A DNA stretch of 64,000 nt, taken from the NCBI RefSeq assembly GCF_023983475.1, contig NZ_CP092713.1, positions 806,001 to 870,000 of the forward strand. The letters run 5' to 3'. Of the stretch, positions 26,855 to 36,834 are shown piece after piece (positions within the stretch are counted from its first letter, which is position 1; every line of letters begins with the position of its first letter). This DNA comes from Aliivibrio fischeri ATCC 7744 = JCM 18803 = DSM 507 (GTDB lineage Bacteria > Pseudomonadota > Gammaproteobacteria > Enterobacterales > Vibrionaceae). A program made the translations under genes and the position numbers. Below the pieces are notes generated by a model, which made no database searches, was not told where the DNA came from, and saw nothing but the letters and a program-made list of their open reading frames with translations.

Positions 26855-28396
26855 ATGGAGCAGACAGACATTACCTCCCTCATTCCCATTGTTATAACGC
26901 TGATTATCTCGTTAACGACACGTAATGTGGTCGTTGGTCTTTTTGCGGGAGTATTGAGTGGAGTAGCAATGCTAAACGGTTTGTTTACCACGCTTGATCC
27001 GTTTGAAACATTTGGTGTCATGGTTAAAAGTTATATCTCACCTCAACTAACAGATAGCTATAATGCCGGAGTGATTGTATTGCTGGTTTTCATTGGTGGG
27101 TTTGTTGCACTAATGGAAAAGTCGGGTGGTGGCCTTGCATTTGCAGAAAAAGTAACGCTTTGGGTCAAAAGTAAATTTCAGGCCCAAACCTCGGCATGGC
27201 TAGGGGGAATCATCATTTTCTTCTCTGATTTAGGTACGCCATTAATTGTTGGTCCAGTTTTTCGTCCTCTTTTCGATAAATTAAAAATCTCTCGTCAAAA
27301 ACTGGCCTTCATTATTGATTCAACCTCATCACCTGTGGCTATTTTAATTCCATTCATTGGTTGGGGTGTGTATATCATGGGGTTAATACAGAAAGAATTT
27401 ACTGCATTAAATGTCACTGATATTACAGATTGGGATGCATTTTTAGGCGCTATTCCATATCAATTCTACGCAATTTTAGCGATAGCGATTGTTCCACTTG
27501 TCGCATTAAAGAAATTGGATTTTGGCCCAATGGCAAAAGCTGAAGCGATAGCAAGTAAGGGCGAACTTCATGCGTCGTCTGATATTTCAAAAGAAATATT
27601 CACGCATAAAAATGCAAAAGCCTCGTTTGTATGGGCACCGCTATTGGTGATGGGAGCTGTTTTGGTATTTATGCTTGCACCTCTAGGTTTCCCATTTGAA
27701 AAAGTATCTGGTTCAGTGTTTCGTTCTGCTTTGTCTACCGCTTACTTCTTTGCCGCATTTACACTAATTATTTTAATGGCAATGAATAAAGTAAGAAGTC
27801 TATCGGATGGTATTTCTGTGTACATGAAAGGGATGGGTAATATGATGCAAGTTGCAATCATCCTTATTCTTGCATGGACTCTGAGTTCAGTTGGTAAAGA
27901 GTTAGGTGCGGCAGCTTATATTGCAGAGCAAGCTCAAAACGGCTTTCCATATTGGTTAGTGCCAGCGGTATCTTTTTTACTGGCAGCGATCATTTCATTT
28001 GCTACGGGATCGTCATGGGGAACATTTGCAATTATGATGCACTTGGTTATCCCGACAGCTATCGCAATTGATGCGCCGATGTTTGTATGTATTGGTGCTG
28101 TACTTTCTGGTGGTTTGTTTGGCGATCACTGTTCACCAATTTCTGAAACAACGATCTTGTCTTCAACAGGAGCAGGATGTGATCAGTTCGAACACTTTAA
28201 GACACAGCTTCCTTATGCATTATTAAATGGTGGAATCGCACTTGTCAGTTTTCTAATTGCAGGCATTTTTGATAACCCACTTATTTTCATATTAGCGTTA
28301 ATAGCGCAGGTTACATTGGTAGTAACACTCGCTAAATTAACTCCAGAGAATATGTTTAATAAAAGCAAATTGGTGGCTGGAAATCAGTTAGGCTAG
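26855..28396 (+). CDS. NhaC-type Na+/H+ antiporter family protein
   Basis: A membrane protein of 513 aa from ATG 26855, which has an AAAGGAA site before it; the open frame extends 15 codons upstream but without a ribosome binding site. There are about 11-13 hydrophobic segments. The GIIIFFSDLGTPLIVGPVFRPLFDKLKISRQKLAFIIDSTSSPVAILIPFIGWG stretch and ATGSSWGTFAIMMH plus GDHCSPISETTILSSTGAGCDQFEH are typical of the NhaC family (COG1757). Members exchange sodium or amino acids for protons; the marine habitat fits, but the substrate is not certain. Confidence 0.88.
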   Translation: MEQTDITSLIPIVITLIISLTTRNVVVGLFAGVLSGVAMLNGLFTTLDPFETFGVMVKSYISPQLTDSYNAGVIVLLVFIGGFVALMEKSGGGLAFAEKVTLWVKSKFQAQTSAWLGGIIIFFSDLGTPLIVGPVFRPLFDKLKISRQKLAFIIDSTSSPVAILIPFIGWGVYIMGLIQKEFTALNVTDITDWDAFLGAIPYQFYAILAIAIVPLVALKKLDFGPMAKAEAIASKGELHASSDISKEIFTHKNAKASFVWAPLLVMGAVLVFMLAPLGFPFEKVSGSVFRSALSTAYFFAAFTLIILMAMNKVRSLSDGISVYMKGMGNMMQVAIILILAWTLSSVGKELGAAAYIAEQAQNGFPYWLVPAVSFLLAAIISFATGSSWGTFAIMMHLVIPTAIAIDAPMFVCIGAVLSGGLFGDHCSPISETTILSSTGAGCDQFEHFKTQLPYALLNGGIALVSFLIAGIFDNPLIFILALIAQVTLVVTLAKLTPENMFNKSKLVAGNQLG

Positions 28397-28421
28397 GCGT
28401 TTACCTAAAGATTACAGCAAT

Positions 28422-28449
28422 GAAACGGTCCTTAATTGGGCCGTTTTTG
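28422..28449 (+). terminator. Terminator after the antiporter gene
   Basis: AAACGGTCC pairs with GGGCCGTTT (one G-U) around TTAATT, followed by TTTGG. It separates the antiporter from the module that follows. Confidence 0.8.
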
Positions 28450-28646
28450 GTTTCTCGTCCGTACAGGAGAATTAAGTACAAAACTAAGAATGTAACTAAG
28501 AGGTTGGATATTTACAAAAACAAGAGATGTCGACCTAGGAAGATAAGTGTGAAGGGCAATAGGGTTTGACTGAGTTCTCTGTTCATATTTATATAGCAGG
28601 CAATTTATTTTTAGATACTTTCAATACACTGAATGTGGAGATGCAG

Positions 28647-30371
28647 ATGCTCTGCCAATTTAAACTTATCCCCGGTCGCCTACTGACCCAAAAAGACTTA
28701 CCGTATATACTCACTCCCAATGAATTACTGAATCACCTTAATCGTTTTACCGATCTGTCTTCATTAAAAGCGTCGTTACCTATTAATTTACAGCGTCATT
28801 CTGCAATCAGTGATTCACAAGGGGTATTTCAAACCGTCAGTCGTATTCGTCAATTGGTCGAACAGGGAGAGTGGGCAGCATTATCGTTAATGAACCAACA
28901 TAGAAGTATCGATACTCTGCATTTAGCTCAAGGAAGTGGTCTAAAAAAACGTATTGATAAGGTGGTTAACCCCTCGGTTACTCGTTCTCGTTTAAAAGTA
29001 AAACCGACCTTACTTCGTTCAAGTTCAAACGCCTCATCCATTACTCCTATTTCTGAAAAAAAGAATGATAATAAAATCGTTATCGAGTTTGCGGGGCAAT
29101 GGCCTAATAACGCCGCATCCATCTCGATTTCAAAATTAAAAAACATCAATGAAAAGACAGTAAAGCCGAAAAAAGACAGCAAAAACGGACACAGGAGTCT
29201 CGTCGAATTTACGTATTTGGATGATAGAAATCGATCACTGTATTTGACGTTACCAAGTATGAACTCAGCCAAAGAGATAAACCTGTTACTGAGCGAATCA
29301 TTATCTCCTGTAATCAAAGAAACAGAAATGGCAGAGTGGGATAATGTGTTAGTGCCTGTGGTGCCTTTTAAAGCAAAAGATAATAATTTTCTTCCACAAG
29401 AAGCTTCTCTTTACCCATCCGGTTATATTTATATAGTGTGGAATAATAACGTTTGGCGAGAACTAAAAATCACTAAAGATTACCAGTTTATGGATATCGA
29501 TTTAAAGAGTGAGAACAAAGCCAATTCTGGTGAAAAAGTCGCTAATCGATATGTAGATATTGCCTTAACACATCCAGAGTATGGCTGTTATTTTTCAGAT
29601 GAACCTTTTGATGTAAAACAAAATGGAAAAACGGTTTTTAGTGGCGTGCTTGATGTTTATGGGCAGGCAAGAGTTTTTGATTTAACGGAAGATAAAGTAA
29701 TTATTGAGTTGCCTCAAACTCCAACTCATTATTCAATCGAGTTAGAAACAACAGAAAGTTTATTTGGCTCAAAAAAGAGTGATATACGCCCCGTTTCTGG
29801 GCACGCATTACCACATATTTGGGTGCCTTATAAAATCGCAGGTCAACCTCAAACTCTTTTTGCATATCATAGTTTATCGCAACTGACTGATGATCAATTA
29901 TCTGAGTTAACCAGCAATCCAGAGACCATGGCACAGCGTATAGAAGGGCTTGATAGCTATACTGAATTACAACAATTTAGTGATGATGGAGCGTCTGTTA
30001 TTGCACTTCAATCGCCACTTTCAAGTCAGGCTTTACCAACTTCAATTGAAAAACAAAGCGAGCAAGGCATTGCAGTTTTATTTATATCATCACCACAAGA
30101 TGAGATTGTTTTTGCTTATTGCCAACATCCTACAGTCGATGAACCTGATGACTACTTTGAGTTATTTAATACAGAGCACAAATGGTCACAAAAGGTGTAT
30201 TTAGGTCAAGCCTTAGCACTGGATGACGGTTATCAATCTATTCGATTTACGGGGTGGCCAAGTGAGGTTAAAACCGTCACGTTAAAACGAGTAAACAAAG
30301 GGAATGAGTATCACCCTGAGCAACCGCCAATCATCATTTACCAAGACATTGCAATCAGTGAATTAGTGTAG
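28647..30371 (+). CDS. Module 1 protein A: uncharacterised, T6SS-linked
   Basis: A protein of about 574 aa with no signal peptide and no recognised domain. ATG 28647 is chosen because GGAG lies six bases upstream and because the paralogue at 41092 begins at the same place (MLCQFKLIPG against MHFNCKLIPS); the frame is open further upstream. Blocks shared with the paralogue are an N-terminal LPYILTPNELLNHL, a central VIEFAGQWPNNAASIS, ETEMAEWDNVLVPVVP, and HIWVPYKIAGQ near residue 420. The middle is predicted to be mostly beta strands. It is followed by the lipoprotein gene after 7 bp, and the three genes form a unit repeated at 41-50 kb. A role as an adaptor or structural partner for protein C is a guess. 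Confidence 0.75.
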   Translation: MLCQFKLIPGRLLTQKDLPYILTPNELLNHLNRFTDLSSLKASLPINLQRHSAISDSQGVFQTVSRIRQLVEQGEWAALSLMNQHRSIDTLHLAQGSGLKKRIDKVVNPSVTRSRLKVKPTLLRSSSNASSITPISEKKNDNKIVIEFAGQWPNNAASISISKLKNINEKTVKPKKDSKNGHRSLVEFTYLDDRNRSLYLTLPSMNSAKEINLLLSESLSPVIKETEMAEWDNVLVPVVPFKAKDNNFLPQEASLYPSGYIYIVWNNNVWRELKITKDYQFMDIDLKSENKANSGEKVANRYVDIALTHPEYGCYFSDEPFDVKQNGKTVFSGVLDVYGQARVFDLTEDKVIIELPQTPTHYSIELETTESLFGSKKSDIRPVSGHALPHIWVPYKIAGQPQTLFAYHSLSQLTDDQLSELTSNPETMAQRIEGLDSYTELQQFSDDGASVIALQSPLSSQALPTSIEKQSEQGIAVLFISSPQDEIVFAYCQHPTVDEPDDYFELFNTEHKWSQKVYLGQALALDDGYQSIRFTGWPSEVKTVTLKRVNKGNEYHPEQPPIIIYQDIAISELV

Positions 30372-30378
30372 GGACACC

Positions 30379-31596
30379 ATGAATTTAAAATACCTATGGA
30401 CAGCATTAGCTGCGCTTATTTTCCTAAACGGATGCAACCAAGACGACTCTTCAACGCCAAGGACAGCCGTCGAACCACCAAAAACTGACGTCGAATTACT
30501 TAACGAGCAAGAGTGGGATGATAACCGTGTTTATGTCACTAAAGATAACTACATCTTAACGAAAGAAGCCAATGGCACGATACCGGGAATAATGAAGCCC
30601 TGCTTTGTAGTGAACAGCGCTAAAGAGTGGCCAAGAGAAGATTTATCAAATGCGGATTCTTACGACTTACCGAGAGTGGATTTCAGGTGGAATAACGGGA
30701 AACACGATGCGTATTCCGTAATGACTGAAAAACAGATTTATGAAGCGAGAGATAAGATTTGGAGCATAAAAACAGATGGTACGGATTTACGGTTAGTTAC
30801 TGACTTTTTAGACGTTGTTCCGATGAATAAGCAGAATGAAGCCGTTCCAATACGAATGATGCGTCGGTCACCAAATAATCGTTATTTAGCTTGGAGTGAC
30901 AGCGTCAATAAAGTCATTTTTGATTTAAAAACCCAAGAGTCGATAGTTTTAGGCTCTGATCTTGGTCATTCTCAATTTCTCTGGGCGGAAGACAGTAGCT
31001 ATTTGTATTTTGAAGACAGAGCTAAATATTGGAAATACGATATTGTCTCAGGAAAAACTACCCAAATGGACGATGATTTTCATTTTTCAGAAGTGGGGGT
31101 GATATACGGTGGGAAGCGGTATGTAGTTTCTGATTATGGGATTGTTGTTTTTAACGAGAGTAATAACAAACGACTTTATTCAATAGGCTTATCTACAGCT
31201 GAAGAGGATAAATTAGCGGCTAAGAACATTTCACTTTCGTATGATCGAAAATATTTTTTGAAAAGCAGGTCAATCAGCCCTAATGGAAAGTATGCATGGG
31301 GTGAATCAGCACAATATCGTTATTTTATTAATTTAGAAACCAAAGAGGTTAAAAATGAGAAAATTGTTCGTTCAGAAGTAGGTGATTATCAATACTTTGA
31401 GCAGTTAGGGTTGAATGCTAATTATGTCAGAGATGGTGCTGGAGGTGTAATATTTCTGAAATTAAATGAAGATAAAACCGTCCCTAAGGATAAATGGATG
31501 AACTGGCCGCAAGTATGCTCAGGCCATTCAGCAACACTGTCATGGTTATACAACGGTTTTGCGAATAATGGCGCTTTTATCAAGGAGGATAAATGA
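30379..31596 (+). CDS. Module 1 protein B: lipoprotein with propeller-like repeats
   Basis: A 405-aa lipoprotein: a short signal sequence ends in the lipobox LNGC, with Asn at +2. The mature chain contains TolB/WD40-like strands: KIWSIKTDGTDLRLVTD, RSPNNRYLAWSD, LWAEDSSYLYFEDRAKYWKYD and SISPNGKYAWGES, which suggests a beta-propeller of several blades. It ends NGFANNGAFIKEDK. The stop overlaps the ATG of protein C by 4 bp. The paralogue at 42794 shares these blocks. A surface or periplasmic lipoprotein coupled to a giant protein beside a T6SS could be an immunity protein or a contact factor. TasL, a T6SS lipoprotein for target adhesion reported in Vibrio fischeri, is a possible relation that needs testing. 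Confidence 0.82.
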   Translation: MNLKYLWTALAALIFLNGCNQDDSSTPRTAVEPPKTDVELLNEQEWDDNRVYVTKDNYILTKEANGTIPGIMKPCFVVNSAKEWPREDLSNADSYDLPRVDFRWNNGKHDAYSVMTEKQIYEARDKIWSIKTDGTDLRLVTDFLDVVPMNKQNEAVPIRMMRRSPNNRYLAWSDSVNKVIFDLKTQESIVLGSDLGHSQFLWAEDSSYLYFEDRAKYWKYDIVSGKTTQMDDDFHFSEVGVIYGGKRYVVSDYGIVVFNESNNKRLYSIGLSTAEEDKLAAKNISLSYDRKYFLKSRSISPNGKYAWGESAQYRYFINLETKEVKNEKIVRSEVGDYQYFEQLGLNANYVRDGAGGVIFLKLNEDKTVPKDKWMNWPQVCSGHSATLSWLYNGFANNGAFIKEDK

Positions 31597-34500
31597 TGAG
31601 TAATAACAAAATGTTAGCCAAAGGAGTTTATTTGTTTTCAACACAATTTGGATTTAATTTTGATAGTAATAAAAAAAGAATATATAAAAATTGGCATTCA
31701 AATCCCAAAATTGTAACCCTTGGAAGTGATAGAAAGAATAATGGTGTAGATAACATTCGCCCTGTTCCACTTACCCCCTTAATAGCCAATATAAAAGAGT
31801 TAAGTGAACGAGTAGAAGAGCGAGAAACCAATGGCATTTGGGGAACAGATAAACATGGACTGATCCATGCACTTGATACTGGTGTACAAGCGATTGCTGA
31901 AAGTGGTGATTTTGAATACCTTCAGCATAAAAGTGTGGTCAACCATTTAGATGATGGCGAGTATTCATTGTGTTTTCCGCCGTTAGCCATTTTAAGTCGT
32001 TTGGCGATTAGTAAAACCTCGGCAATAGAGATAGCAAAAGAGTTATACCGTTATTCTTCTATGATAGACAAAGATAAAGACAATGAAGTGACATTTTCTT
32101 TAACTGAGATAGGGATAGAGCAACTAGCCAAGCCATTTGAGCCATCATCAAATGGGGCGTTATCTCAGGAACAGAAAGAGTATAACCAATGGCATGAAGA
32201 GATATCTAAAAAAGGAGAGTCTTTAAAAGGGTTTTTATTACCATCACAAGCGATTTGTAGTGTTGTTTTTTCAAGCGATGTGTATACAAATGCACGAGTT
32301 ACTATTTCTAGATTTATTCGAGAAGATAATCAAAGTATTTGGAAACCTATTGCGGAAGATATACCTGTTTTAGCACCTAAAAAGGGTGTTGTTACACTTC
32401 CAAGTGCACTTATCAATGTTAACCCTGAATCCTTCGAAGAAGGGTATTACAGTATTAAAGTAACTTTTGACCCTCGTAACTTTGAAAACCAAATAATTCC
32501 AGAGTACATCCAAAATAGTAATATCGACAAAATTAAATTTGGTTTCTTAGATGGCTACCAATACGAACTCCGAGAATACATACGTTTTGATAATTACATA
32601 CCATTAGGAAAAATGGCCATTGTGTGTGGGGATATGATCTCCCTTGAAGAATCTTTAATCTGCCAATTTCCACAATATCTTTCGCATCTTACTGCGCATT
32701 TAAAAGGAAAAGCAACTAATACAAAAGCCCTTGAAAGCCCTGCTTTAACTAGCCTCGCGGTATTAACCGGAGCTAACAAAGTAAGCATGATGCTTGGTAT
32801 GGATTTGTTGGCGGATGGCTTAACGCCACAACTAGATAATGGCCCAACAGCAATGGTAAATAATATTGCCAAGCTGTATTGGGAAGAAATAAAAAATAAG
32901 AATTTACCAACAGCAATGCAAGCCACGGGAGAAATTTTATTTGGTTTGCAATCAATGGGGGAAGGGCTTGGTAAATTAAAAGAGCTAACCGCATTACAAG
33001 CAGGTAGTGCTACTTATCGTGCTGAATTTGGTGCATCTGCATTATTTAAATCCACCATTTTTGATAAAGAGAAGTACGGTAAATTTACCGAATACCTCGC
33101 TAAAGCCAACCAAGAATTTAAAGATGGAAAATACAAAGCCGCAGTTGGACGATTATCAAAAACATGGTTGCAAGGTGCCGATTTGGCAGGGCGAGGGTTA
33201 GTTGCTGTTGACACATTAAATAATATTGCTGCGCTTTTTAATCACGGAAAAGAAATTGCTGAGCAAAAGAAAAAAGCAGAAAAAGCGCGTGGCAATATGG
33301 CTGAGGTTGCGAGTGAATATTTGAAACATATTCCAGTCTGGACGGAAACGCAATTAGAGATAAATAAAGAAAATAAACAGGCTTTTGAGCAATTAACAAT
33401 TAAAAATAAGACCTTGTTCAATGACGACTACGGCTCTGGGATTGAAGTGGTTTTTGAGTTTGATAAGAAAACCGCAGATACATCGATGGTTCGTCAAGGC
33501 ATTGCAGAAATTGTTTCTTTCTTAGAGAAACAACCTGATGTTCATATCGTTATTGAAGGCCACACCTGTCAGGTCGGCACCAATCAATATAATATGAACT
33601 TATCGCAGCAACGGGCACAAAATGTTGCTGATCTATTCCCTAAAACACTTCAAGAAAAAATAACGGTGATTGCTTTTGGTGAAACTCAGCCATTAGTAGA
33701 GGCCACAGGGCGAGAAGTTTCATCAGATAATCTTAAATTAAAAGTAAACCGTAGAGTAAAGATAAAAGCTTACTTAAAGGTTCTTGATATTGTGTATGCA
33801 CCAAGTAGAAGTGGAATGGGGGTGCTAGAACGTTCTCGTCTAATTACGCTAAATACAATGCAAAAAAAGGATGATGCAATATTAGCTGCCCAACTTGCGT
33901 TGTTAGAATCACTCGTAGGGGTTGCTTGTTTTATTCCTGTTATAGGGCCTGCAGCAAGAGGCATGTTATTAATAAAGGAAGGTTCTAATATTGTTCAATC
34001 TGGTTTAGGTTTCTTAGATGAAATGCTTTTTGATTATGCTTATGAAACCATTGTCAAAACAGAAGGGGCGAAAGACGATCTTGCTGATTTAGCCAAAATA
34101 CAAATGGAATTATTAAGTCAGTTAAGACAGTGGGACAGTAAGTTAGAAACCAAGCTCACGAGTTATGAGAGCTTAACTGCGTATTTATCTAAAGATGAAA
34201 CTAAAAATGAAATACTAAAGCGTTATCAATTACGAGCACTGGCTTTTAACGGATTGATGATGGTTTTGCTGTATGCTCATAGTGAAAACCAGAAGATGCA
34301 ATCAGGTAAAAATTTAAATTTAACGTTAGATAAATACGATATTAAGGGCTATATCGAAAAGTATCTGCAAAATGATTCATGGTCAGTCAATACGATTAAA
34401 AGTACTGATTTAGGGTTCGATTGGATCAATCAGTGCAAACAGAAGCAGAAGCAAGATATCCCCCTATATTATCAAACCTTACCTACACCGGTTCCTGCAT

Positions 34501-36329
34501 CCAATTATCTGCAATATCAAGCGCCACAAGATAAAGGAACAGTGAGCGGAAAGTTTAGTCGTGCATTTCCTGTTCAGGGATTATTGTATGAACTACCAAG
34601 TGAAAACAAAACGGCAATGAATTTATTTGAAGAATTTTCAACGAATTTTTCTCCTTTACAAGAAGGTATTGAGCTGGATGAGATTGCACTTCAACGAATT
34701 TTAGTCTCAGACCAAGATGGTAAAGAGTGGGATGAGTATTCAAAATGGAAGAAAGAAAATCAAAGAGTTAAGATTAATCGCTTATCACCATTCCATCGCT
34801 TAAAAATACAAGTTGTCTTAAATGATGAGAGTAAATCTGTTTTCCCATATGAAGTCGGTTATCAACGAGTTGATGGCGTAAATATAGATGGGCCAAAATT
34901 CAGTGTGTTATTTAAACCAATGACATTATCTGATTTTACCTATCAAGATGAGAAATTAAAGGCTGTATTTGGTCAAGAAAAAGCGTTAACTGCGATTGAA
35001 TTTGAGCCTTTCTATTATTTTGGTAGCCAACGTATTTATGGTTTGAAACCGATAGTAAGTAAACAGCGAGTTGACTCATTATATACATTGCATTGGCTTG
35101 GGCTTCATAAAGTAATAAAGATGAAAGAGAGCGCCTTTGAAGAATATGTATCTAGTGGTGGTTTTAGATATATGCGTTACGAACTGCAATTGCAAAAACC
35201 GAACAGTAAGCATCATCAAGCCATATTATTTGATGAGAATAATCATGATGAAATTCATATTGGTGTGCACAGCGAAAATAGCCATAAAGTCATACTGGAA
35301 GACAGCAGTAGTGGTTCGACACAAACCCTTAATTTTATTTCTGAAGGACGTTTATTAGAGATTGAAGAGTTTACTTATTCACAGACTGTTGGTGAAAGCG
35401 TTTCTATAAATGTCATTGATAAAGTACTTTATCAAGCGGTAGGTGTTGATTACAAAAACAAATGCTATTTAGCTAAACCCAAGAATGAAAAGCAGACAAT
35501 AAGTGGTTTTTCATGGGATAAAGCGGATGAATTAGAGACATTACATATATTGGTTTGCGGTGAGAGCCATAAAGACGAATATGAAACCTTAAAGGTGGAT
35601 TGGAAAAGAGTAGACGCCATGGTGCAATTACAAACAGCAGGTTATGTGTCAGAGGAAGAAAAAACATCGTACCATTATCACCAAGCGAGTAACCATACTG
35701 AAAATTCGTCCTCTTATACTGAAAGTTATTTGAATAAAAACGCAAATGTCAAAAAAGTAGGTGGGCCAATTTATCAATCAACACTCAATTATGTTGGGGA
35801 GATTTGTCATAATGGTGCTTGGAATCTTTCAATAGATAAAGAAAGTAAAGAGGCATTAACCGATAAACTTAGTACCTTTTTAAATCTGTCTATTCATGAA
35901 TTAAATAATAGCTTTTCTTCATTGGATAAGAAGAAAGCATATGCTGTTCATGTGATCAGCTTTAACCTTAAGTATATGACGCCAACAGGAATTAATGCGT
36001 CGGGGTTACGTCCATTTGGTGACATTGTACAAAGTAAGGATCATTTGTTTAATTTAAACGTAACTGAGCTTAAGCAGCTTAATACAGAATCTGGCGTGTC
36101 TTTAGATGGTAAAACATTAAAGTTAGCCATGCCGACATTGAATCATAGTCAGTTAAATGATCAAACCATGCCATGGATGAAACCTGGAGCTAAGGGTAAA
36201 CAGGGAGTCAGTGGAGATATTGCTAATGAGTGGGATGGGTTAGATGAAAAACAACGCATACTGCGAATAAAAAAATGGATAGAGAAACAACCGACCGCCA
36301 TTGAATTAAAGTCTAAGCAATTTTTGTAA
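31593..36329 (+). CDS. Module 1 protein C: giant protein with central OmpA-like domain
   Basis: A 1,578-aa protein without a signal peptide. The N-terminal 600 residues are unique to the pair (NGIWGTDKHGLI, VCGDMISLEESLICQFP). Residues about 608-729 form an OmpA-like domain (VVFEFDKK ... IVIEGHTCQVGTNQYNMNLSQQRAQNV ... FGETQPL ... NRRVKI), but the usual GHTD has Cys for the Asp that binds peptidoglycan. Shortly after, at 765-800, is a hydrophobic stretch rich in G, A and V (SLVGVACFIPVIGPAARGMLL). The C-terminal half has many beta strands and ends with TPTGINASGLRPFGD and WMKPGAKG. AAGGAGG precedes tandem ATGs at 31593. No enzyme motif is visible. It could be a T6SS cargo, a contact protein or a pore-former. 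Confidence 0.82.
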   Translation: MMSNNKMLAKGVYLFSTQFGFNFDSNKKRIYKNWHSNPKIVTLGSDRKNNGVDNIRPVPLTPLIANIKELSERVEERETNGIWGTDKHGLIHALDTGVQAIAESGDFEYLQHKSVVNHLDDGEYSLCFPPLAILSRLAISKTSAIEIAKELYRYSSMIDKDKDNEVTFSLTEIGIEQLAKPFEPSSNGALSQEQKEYNQWHEEISKKGESLKGFLLPSQAICSVVFSSDVYTNARVTISRFIREDNQSIWKPIAEDIPVLAPKKGVVTLPSALINVNPESFEEGYYSIKVTFDPRNFENQIIPEYIQNSNIDKIKFGFLDGYQYELREYIRFDNYIPLGKMAIVCGDMISLEESLICQFPQYLSHLTAHLKGKATNTKALESPALTSLAVLTGANKVSMMLGMDLLADGLTPQLDNGPTAMVNNIAKLYWEEIKNKNLPTAMQATGEILFGLQSMGEGLGKLKELTALQAGSATYRAEFGASALFKSTIFDKEKYGKFTEYLAKANQEFKDGKYKAAVGRLSKTWLQGADLAGRGLVAVDTLNNIAALFNHGKEIAEQKKKAEKARGNMAEVASEYLKHIPVWTETQLEINKENKQAFEQLTIKNKTLFNDDYGSGIEVVFEFDKKTADTSMVRQGIAEIVSFLEKQPDVHIVIEGHTCQVGTNQYNMNLSQQRAQNVADLFPKTLQEKITVIAFGETQPLVEATGREVSSDNLKLKVNRRVKIKAYLKVLDIVYAPSRSGMGVLERSRLITLNTMQKKDDAILAAQLALLESLVGVACFIPVIGPAARGMLLIKEGSNIVQSGLGFLDEMLFDYAYETIVKTEGAKDDLADLAKIQMELLSQLRQWDSKLETKLTSYESLTAYLSKDETKNEILKRYQLRALAFNGLMMVLLYAHSENQKMQSGKNLNLTLDKYDIKGYIEKYLQNDSWSVNTIKSTDLGFDWINQCKQKQKQDIPLYYQTLPTPVPASNYLQYQAPQDKGTVSGKFSRAFPVQGLLYELPSENKTAMNLFEEFSTNFSPLQEGIELDEIALQRILVSDQDGKEWDEYSKWKKENQRVKINRLSPFHRLKIQVVLNDESKSVFPYEVGYQRVDGVNIDGPKFSVLFKPMTLSDFTYQDEKLKAVFGQEKALTAIEFEPFYYFGSQRIYGLKPIVSKQRVDSLYTLHWLGLHKVIKMKESAFEEYVSSGGFRYMRYELQLQKPNSKHHQAILFDENNHDEIHIGVHSENSHKVILEDSSSGSTQTLNFISEGRLLEIEEFTYSQTVGESVSINVIDKVLYQAVGVDYKNKCYLAKPKNEKQTISGFSWDKADELETLHILVCGESHKDEYETLKVDWKRVDAMVQLQTAGYVSEEEKTSYHYHQASNHTENSSSYTESYLNKNANVKKVGGPIYQSTLNYVGEICHNGAWNLSIDKESKEALTDKLSTFLNLSIHELNNSFSSLDKKKAYAVHVISFNLKYMTPTGINASGLRPFGDIVQSKDHLFNLNVTELKQLNTESGVSLDGKTLKLAMPTLNHSQLNDQTMPWMKPGAKGKQGVSGDIANEWDGLDEKQRILRIKKWIEKQPTAIELKSKQFL

Positions 36330-36526
36330 TATAAAAAAGTAAGTATCGTTCGGGTAACTTGGTAACAAATAGGCTGACGGTGCTTACTATTTATACTTTC
36401 CGTATGGTGTGAAGAGATTAAAATTTGCATATTATGCTTAAATATCATGCAATCAATTAGTTAAGTGTAAAAAAGTGCTTTACCTCTGCGCTCAGTATGG
36501 CATTATCTATCTCGTTCCAACGATGT
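36330..36526 (+). other. Intergenic stretch before tRNA-Gly
   Basis: About 200 bp without a credible gene. A weak sigma-70-like pair, TTTACC (about 36479) and ATTATC 17 bp later, could drive the tRNA. No terminator for protein C is clear here. Confidence 0.35.
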
Positions 36527-36601
<75 letters not shown>

Positions 36602-36750
36602 ATCTCTTGCTTCTCCTCTTTAGAGATTGTTCTAGTTTCAAACTCCCAATTATTATTTAAAACTAAACGCTTTATTGCGTGTTTTTTGTATCTGTCATTT
36701 TTATAAAACCACTTCTGATTTGTCCACTTCATTCTTACTTTGTTTATTAC

Positions 36751-36787
36751 AAAAAAAGAACCCCACTTCGAAAAGTAGGGTTCTTAT
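36751..36787 (-). terminator. Terminator of the chitinase gene
   Basis: AGAACCC-CACTT / AAGT-AGGGTTCT around a CGAA-type loop. On the minus strand the stem is followed by TTTTTTT, so it ends the chitinase transcript. Confidence 0.85.
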
Positions 36788-36834
36788 TCATTTAACTGTA
36801 CTAGATAATTAATTACCTAGTTAGCTTAACCAAA

